64,000 bases of DNA from Pseudoalteromonas rubra (GCF_005886805.2 NZ_CP045429.1:1148501-1212500); one strand, 5' to 3'. Counted from the stretch's first letter, positions 44,691 to 53,287 are shown. The notes: generated from the letters alone by a model not told the origin. Translations and numbers: made by a program.

Positions 44691-45197
44691 ATGAGCAACA
44701 AAGAGCTGGTAATATTCTCATCGATAATTTCAGCAGGCTTAATTACTCCTGAAGAGTATATTTCGTGCTGTGATGAAATTATTTTAAGCGAAGAGGAGCC
44801 TTCTCAGCTTGTTATGGATCTTTCACTGCTGAAAGATAAGGATGAAGCAGCGAGAAGATTGCTAAATGAAGCCTACGATAATTTTGAAGAAAAATATCCT
44901 GTTCCAGAGAGTGGTTTCTTTGAGATATGCTCGGAATACCTTAAGTATCAATCCAATCACATTAGCTGGGGGGGATTTCTTCGTTCCGCAATGCTTATAG
45001 CCGAGCATGGCCCTTGCCAGTGGACTACAAATGACTTTAATAGATTCTATGAGGCATTTTTAGCGAATGATGAAAGTGAAGTATTGGAAAAAAGGCAATC
45101 GGAACATTTATTAGGCGTTTTGATAGAAGATCTTGAAGAAGTAGAATTCTATCGTCAAATGGTAGCAAAACGAAATTTAACAAGTTTGTCCAGTTGA
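44691..45197 (+). CDS. Cassette gene, hypothetical acidic protein
   Basis: 168 residues, mostly helical and acidic (LLNEAYDNFEEKYPVPES, LGVLIEDLEEVEFYRQM). Soluble, no motif recognised. Ribosome site GAGGAAG before the ATG. It lies between the end of repeat copy B and attC 7, overlapping the left box of that site with its last codons. Confidence 0.7.
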   Translation: MSNKELVIFSSIISAGLITPEEYISCCDEIILSEEEPSQLVMDLSLLKDKDEAARRLLNEAYDNFEEKYPVPESGFFEICSEYLKYQSNHISWGGFLRSAMLIAEHGPCQWTTNDFNRFYEAFLANDESEVLEKRQSEHLLGVLIEDLEEVEFYRQMVAKRNLTSLSS

Positions 45198-45288
45198 CGT
45201 TTTGGTCTACGCTTCGTTTTGGGGTGGCTTCGCCATTTTACCCCAAAACTCCACTACAACCAAAGCGCAACTGACAAAAGCGTTATGT
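45175..45288 (+). repeat. attC site 7
   Basis: ATTTAAC (45175-45181) and GTTATGT (45282-45288). The inner arms GTCCAGTTGACGTTTTGGT and CCAAAGCGCAACTGAC, plus GTTTTGGGG/CCCCAAAAC, fold back. Confidence 0.8.
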
Positions 45289-45302
45289 GCGTAGGAACTA
45301 AT

Positions 45303-45773
45303 GTGAAAAAACTGCCATTTGTGTTTTTGATACGTTTGTTGTTTTCATCTAGTAGCTTTGCATGTCAATGTAAGTTGAAATCCGTGGAAGAGTATTTTAC
45401 TGATTCAAAAGCAGTTTTACTTATCGAAGTTCAATCACTTGAAGTAGTTAGGGAAACAGACGAGAGCCTAAAAGCAGGCTCTATTAAGTATCTTGAAGCG
45501 ACTATTAAAACAATTGAAACATTCAAAGAAGCGGATGCAGACATTAGCTTCTTAAGAACTTATAGTAATTGTGGCTTAGAGCTTTACCCTTCTCAAAATT
45601 ACTTAGTTTATGTGCCAAAAGACAGCAGAGTTGAAAACTATGCCTCTCGTTGTCATGGTTCGTTTAAATACCTTCCGCAACTTGAGTACTCTCAATCGAA
45701 GCTAGATGCGGTTAGAAAATACGCACATAACAATCAAATGCAGCCGACGCCAAACAACGGCTCGGCTGATTAG
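45303..45773 (+). CDS. Cassette gene, secreted hypothetical protein with attC-encoded tail
   Basis: A 156-residue protein from a GTG preceded by AGGAA: signal peptide (FVFLIRLLFSSSSFA), then a Cys-containing domain (CQCKLKSVEEYF, YSNCGLELYPSQNYLVYV). This resembles small secreted NTR/TIMP-like domains, but that is a guess. The last 14 residues (NNQMQPTPNNGSAD) are translated from attC 8, a tail known from many marine cassette proteins. Confidence 0.7.
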   Translation: MKKLPFVFLIRLLFSSSSFACQCKLKSVEEYFTDSKAVLLIEVQSLEVVRETDESLKAGSIKYLEATIKTIETFKEADADISFLRTYSNCGLELYPSQNYLVYVPKDSRVENYASRCHGSFKYLPQLEYSQSKLDAVRKYAHNNQMQPTPNNGSAD

Positions 45774-45783
45774 GGCGTTAAAC
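45725..45783 (+). repeat. attC site 8
   Basis: ACATAAC (45725-45731) and GTTAAAC (45777-45783), inner arms CAGCCGACGC and GGCTCGGCTG; 59 bases, a compact attC. Confidence 0.8.
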
Positions 45784-46220
45784 GTCAGAAATGAAAATCG
45801 TACACGGATTTTCACGAGAGGATTTTCACGAGACACCCACATCAAAATTGATGTGCGAAGGGCAGTTTCTAATTGGATGTCCTCGCAACTCTCGCAAATT
45901 CACCCGCAACGTCATCTTGCGGCAAATCGCTGATTTCCGGATAGAGCATTTTTCGAAGGTAATCTCTTCAAGACCCATAGCAGATGATACACCTTCTATT
46001 TTTTGCGCGTGCTGACATACGATTGTGAGTACGGTCTTATTGAGCAATGTCAGAGGGTTAATCTTCTCTGTATCTGTGGGGTCTTTAATGTAATTGAAGT
46101 GTAGTATTTTTATGCATTTTGTTAACTAATCTCTGTTGCAGGTTGTTCAGGGCCTTGTTTTATAGCCTCATAAAATGAACAGCTTTGAATGTCCACAACA
46201 CGAGATCTTAGGAAATAGAT
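45784..46220. other. Intergenic region with a partial repeat fragment
   Basis: No gene supported. The part at about 45833-45886 (CACCCAC, AAAATT, TGTGC, then TTTCTA and GTCCT) resembles the unique middle of repeat copy B near 44166-44280, suggesting a third, decayed fragment of that family. Confidence 0.4.
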
Positions 46221-46817
46221 ATGAAAAATATTATTTTTGGTAGCCTGGCATTGTCATTAAGCGTCGCAGCCTGGGCTGATACAACTCCTCAAAGTAAAGG
46301 AAATGACGGCAGTCCATACGTTATATATGGTGGCGATCAAATCAACAACTCGGATGGCTTTGCCTCTTTGTCTATTCATATTGCAGACACAGATGCAATC
46401 GACAGGGATGGGTGTACTACCACCGATTTAAATAGTGGTGCAGGGGGAGATTATATTTACTTATGTGCTGATGGTAACAATAACCCATCTTCACCTAAAG
46501 TTACGCAGTTAAAAATATTTCAAAGCGATAGTAGTGCAGAAGACACCGATATAGTGACTGCATGCGGGGGGACTGGTTGGATTGCACTAGTAGAAGATCT
46601 CAATCAAGGTTCCGGAGGTGATTGGATTTATCTGTGCTATAAAACGGGGTCCAGTAATAAAATAACCAGTATCAGGACTAGTAACCATAGCGGCAAGAAT
46701 ACAGCGATGAATCATTGTAAACTTAACGGTCATAAGGTTGTGAAAAACACAAGCTCAGAAGCGGCTGATCTTAACAGTGGTGCTGGCGGCGATTACATTT
46801 TTGTATGTACGAAGTAA
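46221..46817 (+). CDS. Secreted three-repeat protein with MABP-like beta-prism motifs
   Basis: 198 residues with a signal peptide (ends AAWA). The mature part has three repeats, each ending in a near-identical strand-turn motif: DLNSGAGGDYIYLC near 69-82, DLNQGSGGDWIYLC near 129-142, and DLNSGAGGDYIFVC near 183-196. Cys pairs recur within units. The DLN-x-G-x-GG-x-x-IYLC motif is that of MABP domains, a beta-prism fold best known in eukaryotic MVB12 and DENN proteins and in some bacterial surface proteins. Three such units could form one pseudo-threefold prism. Function unknown; surface or carbohydrate/lipid binding is inferred. Confidence 0.75.
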   Translation: MKNIIFGSLALSLSVAAWADTTPQSKGNDGSPYVIYGGDQINNSDGFASLSIHIADTDAIDRDGCTTTDLNSGAGGDYIYLCADGNNNPSSPKVTQLKIFQSDSSAEDTDIVTACGGTGWIALVEDLNQGSGGDWIYLCYKTGSSNKITSIRTSNHSGKNTAMNHCKLNGHKVVKNTSSEAADLNSGAGGDYIFVCTK

Positions 46818-47014
46818 TCATTTGAAAACACTGGGGTCAGGTCTTAAATTGTGCACCTGGCCTTGGAATACTGACTAAGTCACCCAGTCTAATTTTTTCT
46901 TTTCAGGTGCAGTTCAAGATACAGATTTGGTTTCTGGCAAATGTCTTTTTAAATCGCCTCACCTGCAAACTCGCAGTTACAGCACCGCTTTTTTGTTTTT
47001 AAAGCAAAACAAAA

Positions 47015-47034
47015 AAGGGTGATAAATCACCCTT
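47015..47034 (-). terminator. Terminator of the TrpF-like/UPRT/EamA/OYE operon
   Basis: AAGGGTGA/TCACCCTT hairpin with a T run on the minus strand, 37 bases past the OYE stop. Confidence 0.85.
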
Positions 47035-47070
47035 GCGGTCAGTAAAGGAGAGTCAGACCATAAAATAGAC

Positions 47071-48159
47071 TCAGGCGGTCAATTCTGCCTCCTCAAGTGT
47101 CGGGTAGTCGGTATAGCCTTCGGCTCCGCCACCATAAAACTTACTGTCATCCACTTCGTTATATTCAGCACCCACTTTGGCTCTTTCTACCAAGTCCGGG
47201 TTAGCCACAAACAGGGCACCAATGCCGACGCCATCACACAGGTCTTGTTCCAGTACCTGAGTGGCGATAGCTGGCGTTGCCGGGCCGTCTTCCCATGACT
47301 GGTGTGGGTTAAGGATCAAAGGACCTTGCCACAGTGCTCGGATTTTCTGACTGGTCTCACGGCACGCCGCTTCCATGATATGCAGGTATGCCAGATTCGT
47401 CGGTAATGCTTCAATCAGTGCCTGATATAAAGGCAGGGTATCGGTTTCATTAATGTCATTGAACTGGTTATGTGGTGAGATACGAAGGCCAACTTTATCC
47501 ACGCCGATGGCATTGGCAACGGCGGCAATGACTTCAAGGGTAAAGCGGATGCGATTCTCAATGCTGCCGCCGTATTCATCGTCGCGCAGATTGGTGTTGT
47601 TGGCTAAAAACTGATGCGGTAAAAACCCGTTGCCTGCGTGGATCTCAACGCCGTCAAACCCGCCGAGTATGGCGTACTTAGCAGCCTGCGCATAGTCAGC
47701 AATGGTCGCCTGGATCTCTTCATAGCTCAGTGCTCTTGGTGGTGCAAAATCTTGCATGCCATCTGGGGTAAATATCTGGCCATTTGCCGTGACCGCTGAG
47801 GGCGCAACAGATTGGTGTGCACTGGGATACAGACTGGGGTGGCCAATGCGACCACAGTGCATAAACTGGGCAACGATTTTGCCTCCTTTTTCGTGCACCG
47901 CGTCGGTGACTTGCAACCAGCTTTGTGCCTGTTCATTGGTGTGTAGACCCGGTGAATTCATGTAGCCCTGACCAACCTGGTTGGGTTGTATCCCTTCAGT
48001 GACAATGAGTCCGGCGGTTGCCCGCTGGCTGTAGTAGGTCGCCATCAAAGGGGTTGCCAGGCCAAGCTCTGTGGCACGGTTACGGCTCATCGGTGCCATA
48101 ACGAAACGGTTGTTTGCTTTGATGCTGCCGTATTGAGTTGCGTCAAATAAAGTGTTCAT
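47071..48159 (-). CDS. Old Yellow Enzyme-family alkene reductase (NemA-like)
   Basis: A 362-residue FMN enzyme of the NemA/OYE group: NRFVMAPMSRNRA at the start, substrate-binding HAGNGFLPHQFL (His and Asn) near residue 178, NRIRFTLEVI, and C-terminal GVGIGALFVANPDL. It reduces activated C=C bonds with NAD(P)H; NemA was named for N-ethylmaleimide. It is the last gene of the four-gene operon. In this context a maleimide- or quinone-like metabolite is an attractive but unproven substrate. Confidence 0.92.
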   Translation of the reverse strand: MNTLFDATQYGSIKANNRFVMAPMSRNRATELGLATPLMATYYSQRATAGLIVTEGIQPNQVGQGYMNSPGLHTNEQAQSWLQVTDAVHEKGGKIVAQFMHCGRIGHPSLYPSAHQSVAPSAVTANGQIFTPDGMQDFAPPRALSYEEIQATIADYAQAAKYAILGGFDGVEIHAGNGFLPHQFLANNTNLRDDEYGGSIENRIRFTLEVIAAVANAIGVDKVGLRISPHNQFNDINETDTLPLYQALIEALPTNLAYLHIMEAACRETSQKIRALWQGPLILNPHQSWEDGPATPAIATQVLEQDLCDGVGIGALFVANPDLVERAKVGAEYNEVDDSKFYGGGAEGYTDYPTLEEAELTA

Positions 48160-48190
48160 TGCAATATCCTTAATTATTTAAAAGTCTTTG

Positions 48191-49099
48191 TTACGCCTTA
48201 GAAAGCGACTTATCCGTTGATGGACTCGCAAGTGTTCGGTTAAACAGCTGTTGCTGCGACACGGCTATCGCCACTACGATGACACCGGCCCCCAGTATTT
48301 GGCTGAATGTCAGTACTTCGCCGAGTATGAAGTAACCCAGTAGTGTTGCCGATAATGGGCTGGCGAATGAGATGAAAGACACGGTGACCACAGGTAGCTT
48401 TTCAATCGCCTTGAACCACAGTACATAAGCAACCAATGCGCCTATCAGGCTCAGATAGGTGTAGCCGATAACATTGTTGAGCGTTAACTCGGTCGGGAAG
48501 CCTTCCTGAACTAGCCCTATTGGTAGCAAAAACAGGCCGCCGACAACCAGCTGCCAGCCGGTGAATGTGTATAAAGACACACCTTCGGGTTTACCCCATC
48601 TTTTGGTCAGCACAATGCCTGTTGCCATGGACATGGCCCCTGCAAGTCCTGCTAATACGCCAGCGGTTGGCAATTCCATATTGGGCTCAAGTACCAGTAA
48701 AGATACACCTAGTGCGCCTATCAGGCAGGCGACGAATTGACGCGCTTTTAACTTGTTCTTTAGCAGCAGTGCGCCAAGTAACATTACAATGATTGGCTGG
48801 CATGACATGACTAACGCTGCGACACCACCTGGTAATAAGTAAGCGGCGACAAATAAGCAGTAAAAGAAGCCACCGATGTTGAGCAAACCAAGAATGATTG
48901 AGCGCATCCACCACACACCTTGTGGTAGCTTACGGCCCAGTAACACCAGCAGGATGCCTGCTGGTAGCGCCCGTAAAACGGACGCAATCAGTGGCTTGTC
49001 TGCTGGTAAAAGTTCAGTGGTAACAATATAGGTGCTACCCCAGATGGTGGGTGCGATCATCGCAACCACCATCCAAAAAATTAGCTGCTTGTTGCTCAT
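48191..49099 (-). CDS. EamA/DMT-family transporter
   Basis: A 302-residue protein with ten helices in two EamA repeats (IWGSTYIVTTELLPADKP, ALVMSCQPIIVMLLGALLL; ALVAYVLWFKAIEKLP, SFASPLSATLLGYFILGE). ATG at 49099 overlaps the UPRT stop (ATGA), so translation is coupled. The family exports amino acids, nucleosides and other small metabolites. The longer open frame to 49258 only shadows the UPRT gene. Confidence 0.9.
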   Translation of the reverse strand: MSNKQLIFWMVVAMIAPTIWGSTYIVTTELLPADKPLIASVLRALPAGILLVLLGRKLPQGVWWMRSIILGLLNIGGFFYCLFVAAYLLPGGVAALVMSCQPIIVMLLGALLLKNKLKARQFVACLIGALGVSLLVLEPNMELPTAGVLAGLAGAMSMATGIVLTKRWGKPEGVSLYTFTGWQLVVGGLFLLPIGLVQEGFPTELTLNNVIGYTYLSLIGALVAYVLWFKAIEKLPVVTVSFISFASPLSATLLGYFILGEVLTFSQILGAGVIVVAIAVSQQQLFNRTLASPSTDKSLSKA

Positions 49100-49794
49100 A
49101 CAGCCCCCAGGTCTGTAGTGCCAAAGTAGCGGTCGCCGAAATCTCCGATACCGGGAATCATAAAGGCGTGTTCGTTCAGTCGCTGCTCGATAGATGAGGT
49201 CACTATGGTGACGTCCGGGAATTGAGCTGTGACTTTTTGCAATCCTTCTGGTGAGCACAGTAGGTTTACGAAGGTGATGTTTTCTGGTTTAACACCGGCC
49301 TTGGTCATCACGTCCAGGGCACAAATGGCCGAGCCACCCGTTGCCAGCATTGGTTCGAAAAGAAGCACGTGGAACTTTTCAACGTTGTCCGGCAGTTTGG
49401 AATAATAGAGTTTTGGTAATTTGGTTGTTGGGTCACGTTGGATGAGAATTTTCCCAATTGGAATATTGAGATCCAAGCGACGTAATTCGTTTTCCATACT
49501 TTCGCCTGCACGTACCACAGATACACCGCACAGAGGCTTCGCAAATTGTTTGCCCTCATAAGTTTCGCCAACCGGCGTAGTGACATTCAGCCCTTCAAAG
49601 TTCAGTCTTTCCAGGCTTTTTTCCAATAGCAGACGAATGATCTGATCGGCGTAAAAGGTAAACTGACGTTTGTTGGCTGTTTTATCGCGCACCTTAGTAT
49701 GCAAATAGTGCAGTCGATCCGTTTGCTCCAGTTCAATAACGTTTGCAGTGTTATAGTCGGGTCTGGATAGTGACCTTAGGTTAGTTGCAAGCAT
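49096..49794 (-). CDS. upp: Uracil phosphoribosyltransferase, eukaryote (FUR1)-like type
   Basis: A 232-residue enzyme that converts uracil and PRPP to UMP. Motifs: VSVVRAGESMENELR, IGKILIQRDPTTKLPKL, the PRPP site LFEPMLATGGSA, NLLCSPEGL and the uracil-binding end IPGIGDFGDRYFG. The segment VRAGESM-x13-IGKILIQRD and the GDFGDRY end are those I know from yeast FUR1, not from the usual bacterial Upp (RAGLGM; GDAGDK). A second, standard upp is expected elsewhere in the genome. Position between the TrpF-like and EamA genes suggests a specialised role. Confidence 0.88.
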   Translation of the reverse strand: MLATNLRSLSRPDYNTANVIELEQTDRLHYLHTKVRDKTANKRQFTFYADQIIRLLLEKSLERLNFEGLNVTTPVGETYEGKQFAKPLCGVSVVRAGESMENELRRLDLNIPIGKILIQRDPTTKLPKLYYSKLPDNVEKFHVLLFEPMLATGGSAICALDVMTKAGVKPENITFVNLLCSPEGLQKVTAQFPDVTIVTSSIEQRLNEHAFMIPGIGDFGDRYFGTTDLGAV

Positions 49795-49857
49795 GGTATC
49801 TCTCCTTAGTGATGAGAGTCAGGTGCGCTTGTAGAGCACCTGACTCAGATATGATGA

Positions 49858-50544
49858 TTAAGCATTGATTTCTGCGAAGGCTTTTTGTGCTTCACTGATA
49901 AACTTCTGGACTTTAGCGCGGTCTTTACGACCGTTTGCGCCTTCCAGGCCTGTGTGCGCGTCAATGGCAGCTGGTTTAACTTTGCGGATTGCGTCTGCCA
50001 CGTTGTCTGGGTTCAGGCCACCAGCCATCATCAGAGGCTTAGGCGAACGGCGAACCAGCTCAGCACTCACGTCCCAGTTATGCGTCAGGCCAGTTGCACC
50101 TTTGGCACCAGTTTTAGGGTCAAACGTATCTGTGATGAACATGTCTACGTATTCGGCCACTTCATCAACCAAGGTCAGAAGCTCATCTGCGTTATCTTCC
50201 TTAACAACCAGGCTCTTCAGGATGTAGAGATCAGGGCGAAGTGCGCGTAGTTTTTTCATTTCAGCAACGCTGATGTCGCCATGTAGCTGTACAGCTTTTA
50301 CACCCAGCTCTGAACAAAAACCGCTTACTTCGTCTGCGTCTACCATGTAGCTGATTAGAACGCCTGCCTGAGGTTCACTGAGATCTTTGATGATGCTGAT
50401 TGCGTCACCTTCAGTGATGTCGTCTTTACCAGATGGCAGACGTAGTGGGAAACCCAACCATTCAATGCCTTCTGCCAGACACAGTTCTGCTTCTTCACGG
50501 TCAATGATGCCAGCTACTTGGATGATGTTAGTGATGTTATTCAT
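49858..50544 (-). CDS. Phosphoribosylanthranilate isomerase-like (TrpF-fold) protein lacking the catalytic Cys
   Basis: A 228-residue TIM-barrel protein. TrpF landmarks remain: VKAVQLHGD, TDTFDPKTGAKGATG (general-acid Asp with the Gly-rich loop), the phosphate-binding MMAGGLNPDNVADAI, and DAHTGLE followed by GRKD. The N-terminal K-I-C-G of TrpF, whose Cys is the general base, reads Q-V-A-G here. Enteric-type gammaproteobacteria normally carry TrpF fused to TrpC, so this is probably a paralogue. A phosphoribosyl substrate is likely; normal tryptophan synthesis is doubtful. First gene of the operon. Confidence 0.8.
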   Translation of the reverse strand: MNNITNIIQVAGIIDREEAELCLAEGIEWLGFPLRLPSGKDDITEGDAISIIKDLSEPQAGVLISYMVDADEVSGFCSELGVKAVQLHGDISVAEMKKLRALRPDLYILKSLVVKEDNADELLTLVDEVAEYVDMFITDTFDPKTGAKGATGLTHNWDVSAELVRRSPKPLMMAGGLNPDNVADAIRKVKPAAIDAHTGLEGANGRKDRAKVQKFISEAQKAFAEINA

Positions 50545-50585
50545 GGTATATCTCCTAATTGTTTAAAGTTAAGTTTGTTTAAAGA

Positions 50586-50643
50586 ATCTTGAGTTAAAGA
50601 TATAGGTTATTTCTGATATCGTCAAGTATCTTTGCATAAAGAT
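50586..50643 (-). promoter_or_regulatory. Promoter with two ATCTTT-N4-AAAGAT operators for the TrpF-like operon
   Basis: On the minus strand: TTGACG (50625-50620), 17 bases, TATCTT (50602-50597). One palindrome overlaps the -10 (50586-50601, eleven of twelve arm positions); a perfect one, ATCTTT-gcat-AAAGAT on the plus strand, lies upstream of the -35 (50628-50643). The -10 hexamer and operator placement copy the RND promoter at 27.5 kb. Confidence 0.75.
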
Positions 50644-50989
50644 ATTTGTTTTTTTCTCGTTTTTTTACATGGAAATTACTTTTTCATTTAAATTCATATG
50701 GTTATATGATTAAAGAAATTTTGGCTTGGTGAAGCTTCTCGTTGCAAGTGTTAGTTCAGACCCCTCAGGGCAAAGAAAAAGCCCGTTTTTTGGGGTGGTG
50801 TATGGAGTCCGTGAGAGGGGGCGGGATTGTGATCGTGTTAGAGTGGCACTTTTGAGATGTCTTTACTGTGTAACAATCTGAACGAGGACTTTGGGCGGGG
50901 AATGTTATCGCTAACTCAGCTGTTGGCATGACAGGGTAGTTGCGAATGAGGAGAGATGTCATCGCCCGGGCATTTAATCGGGCCCGTGC
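50644..50989. other. Intergenic region without recognised gene
   Basis: About 345 bases. A GC-rich inverted repeat near 50964-50990 (GCCCGGGC/GCCCG) may end the binding-protein transcript but has no T run. No gene is supported. Confidence 0.4.
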
Positions 50990-51739
50990 CTAGCGGTATT
51001 TCTCCAAAACGCTTTGCTCACCCCCTTGCTGGCGAAACTGGGTTATCTTTTTTGAAAAGGCCGCCAGTATGCCGAGATGGGGTGATTGATTAGAGATACA
51101 CAGTGAGAAAGAGACAATGTCGAGGGTTGTGGGTATTTCAATGATGGCATCCTGTAATTGGTGCTTTGCGATAAAATACCGCGCAACCACTTTGTCGGTT
51201 ACCACCACATCGCCTCTTTTCTTTGCCAGCATCTGCAGTGCATTCGAGATATTGGGTGTCAGACTACGGGTATATTGATTTTGCGGCAGATTGGCTTCTC
51301 CCCAGCCATTACCTATATAGTCGAGGATCTGAAAAGCGCGCAGGCCTTCAGTGTCCGATACACGCATCAGAATGTCCAGGCCAGGGTGATGACGGTAGGT
51401 GAAGAGGTTGATGGGCCCGACAAATACCGGCGTATCAGAGATACTGACATGCTGGAGTCGCGCATCGGTGGGCACAGAGATAAAAGCATCTGCCTGTCCG
51501 TTGAACACCATTCTTTGGGCTCTGCCCCAGGGGTAGCCTTTATGCACTACATTCAGGCCCATTTGCTTTTCAATGACTTCAGTGACAATGTCGACCAGAA
51601 TACCTGTCATCTGGCCTGCCTCGTTTTTATAGGAATAAGGTGGGAAGCCGTCATAATAAACCACTTTAAAATTGGGTGTTCCCATCACTAAAGGGGTAAC
51701 GAGCACAAGCAAAATCGTGATTAAAAGACGATAGATCAT
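50990..51739 (-). CDS. Periplasmic solute-binding protein, family 3-like
   Basis: 249 residues with a signal peptide (ends PLVMG). Family-3 binding-protein pattern: FPPYSYKNEAGQMTGILVDIVTEV, YPWGRAQRMVFNGQADAFISV (each split in the fold) and DVVVTDKVVARYFI. The family binds amino acids or similar solutes. No transporter genes adjoin it; stand-alone copies are frequent in Pseudoalteromonas-type genomes. Confidence 0.8.
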   Translation of the reverse strand: MIYRLLITILLVLVTPLVMGTPNFKVVYYDGFPPYSYKNEAGQMTGILVDIVTEVIEKQMGLNVVHKGYPWGRAQRMVFNGQADAFISVPTDARLQHVSISDTPVFVGPINLFTYRHHPGLDILMRVSDTEGLRAFQILDYIGNGWGEANLPQNQYTRSLTPNISNALQMLAKKRGDVVVTDKVVARYFIAKHQLQDAIIEIPTTLDIVSFSLCISNQSPHLGILAAFSKKITQFRQQGGEQSVLEKYR

Positions 51740-51913
51740 GTTATTCCGGGCAGAGTTCTGTCGAAGGTGAACTCTTGTAGTGTAGTTGGCCCACCATAAA
51801 TAGGCGAGTTGGGGCTATCTGAGTAAAAGAAGTGATAGCCCAGAGTCGATTAGTCATGCGTGCCACAATTCAAGTCCAGGTTTGTATCCGGCACGCACCT
51901 GCACAGGTCAAAG

Positions 51914-53059
51914 TTACTTTTCTTCAGACAATCTCGCGCTTTCAGGGACCTTTGATTGCGTCGTTTTCAGGCCAAACAGGTAACGCGTGAGGTTAAATGG
52001 CCTGATGACAAAATAACAAATCGCAGCGCAAATGATGAGCGACGAAAACAACAGGCTTAATGATTTGACGGCAATACCCGCGTCCCACTGCACAATATAA
52101 AAAGCGAGCGCAACAATCACGGTTTGATGCACAATATAAAAGGGATAAATCAATTCATTAGTCCGACGCAGCCAGTTGGGCGTTTTTTTGCACCATGCAC
52201 TGGCATAGCCGACGAGGGTTAATAAGCCTGACCAGGAAACGAGTGCACTGATCAGCCACCAGAGTTGCCAGCGCACTTCTACCGACGTATATTCGTTAAT
52301 GTCAGGTCTGTAATACCAAGCATAGAATGTGACTGAGCTAAAGAGCAACCACTTAAAATTAGTGGCGCGGTTATGTTCCAGAGCGAGCCAAATCCCGGGG
52401 CTTTTTATAAAGCACATACCGGCCAGAAAAAACAGCAAGAAGAACAGTGAGACTGACAGGTTGAATAAGCTTGGGTCTTGTGAGGGCATAACGGTTTTAA
52501 GGCACAGCCGCACCCCAATGATAACTAACCCCAGCAACATCAGGCCATGTTTATGTGCCGTGATGCGTTCCAGTACGCTAAGTAGCGCGCGGCCAGATGA
52601 TGCACCGAGCGCCAAATTAACCGGCACAGCCAGTAACATAAAAACAAACAGAAACTCAATAAACCACAGGTGATTAGCATTAAAAGCAAACATTAGGCTA
52701 CGATATGCGTCTGCTAAACTGTGATATTCAGTGATGTTTTCGAAGTAATTCTGGGGTGGCACGACAATCATCATTGCGAAGATGAGCGGGATAAGTAAGC
52801 GATGCAGCTTGGTGGTCAGGAAGGTGCCTGCTGATACTTTATTAAGCAGTAATACCGATCCTGCTCCCGCTATGAAGAATAAGGTGTGCAGTCTGACTTG
52901 TTCAAAGTACACCATGATATCATCGAGGGCCTTGCTGGATTCACGGTTCATAACGTGCCAGCCATCTCCGTTAAATGGCATAAACACATGATGCAAAAAT
53001 ACCGCAAAAATTAATAAGACTCTGAGCCAGTCCAATTCTGAGTAGCGAGATTTATTCAT
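51914..53059 (-). CDS. Acyltransferase-3 family membrane protein
   Basis: 381 residues with about ten helices. The N-terminus YSELDWLRVLLIFAVFLHHVF contains the conserved His of the Acyl_transf_3 family, and FNANHLWFIEFLFVFML follows. This subgroup resembles MdoC/OpgC, which adds succinyl groups to glucans, but the substrate is unknown. Stand-alone gene. Confidence 0.85.
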   Translation of the reverse strand: MNKSRYSELDWLRVLLIFAVFLHHVFMPFNGDGWHVMNRESSKALDDIMVYFEQVRLHTLFFIAGAGSVLLLNKVSAGTFLTTKLHRLLIPLIFAMMIVVPPQNYFENITEYHSLADAYRSLMFAFNANHLWFIEFLFVFMLLAVPVNLALGASSGRALLSVLERITAHKHGLMLLGLVIIGVRLCLKTVMPSQDPSLFNLSVSLFFLLFFLAGMCFIKSPGIWLALEHNRATNFKWLLFSSVTFYAWYYRPDINEYTSVEVRWQLWWLISALVSWSGLLTLVGYASAWCKKTPNWLRRTNELIYPFYIVHQTVIVALAFYIVQWDAGIAVKSLSLLFSSLIICAAICYFVIRPFNLTRYLFGLKTTQSKVPESARLSEEK

Positions 53060-53287
53060 GTAAATTAAATCCTTTATGATGTGATTTTCCCAGCTATCGA
53101 CGACCCATTTCAGTACTTCTTATTATGCTCTGAGGCAGCGTCGGGCTGTTGCAGGTTTTAGCATATTATGAATACCTAAAAGGATCAAAGCAGAGAGTGC
53201 GTTATGAAGGGCATTGATCGTGGGCGGTATGGGGAAGTCATGTAACTCTAATAACTTAGTGTTTTGTTGTGTGGCATTGTCTCGTAT

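Noticed and set aside
45791..46015. Open frame after attC 8
   Set aside because: Part of it resembles a repeat fragment and it has no recognisable domain or ribosome site.
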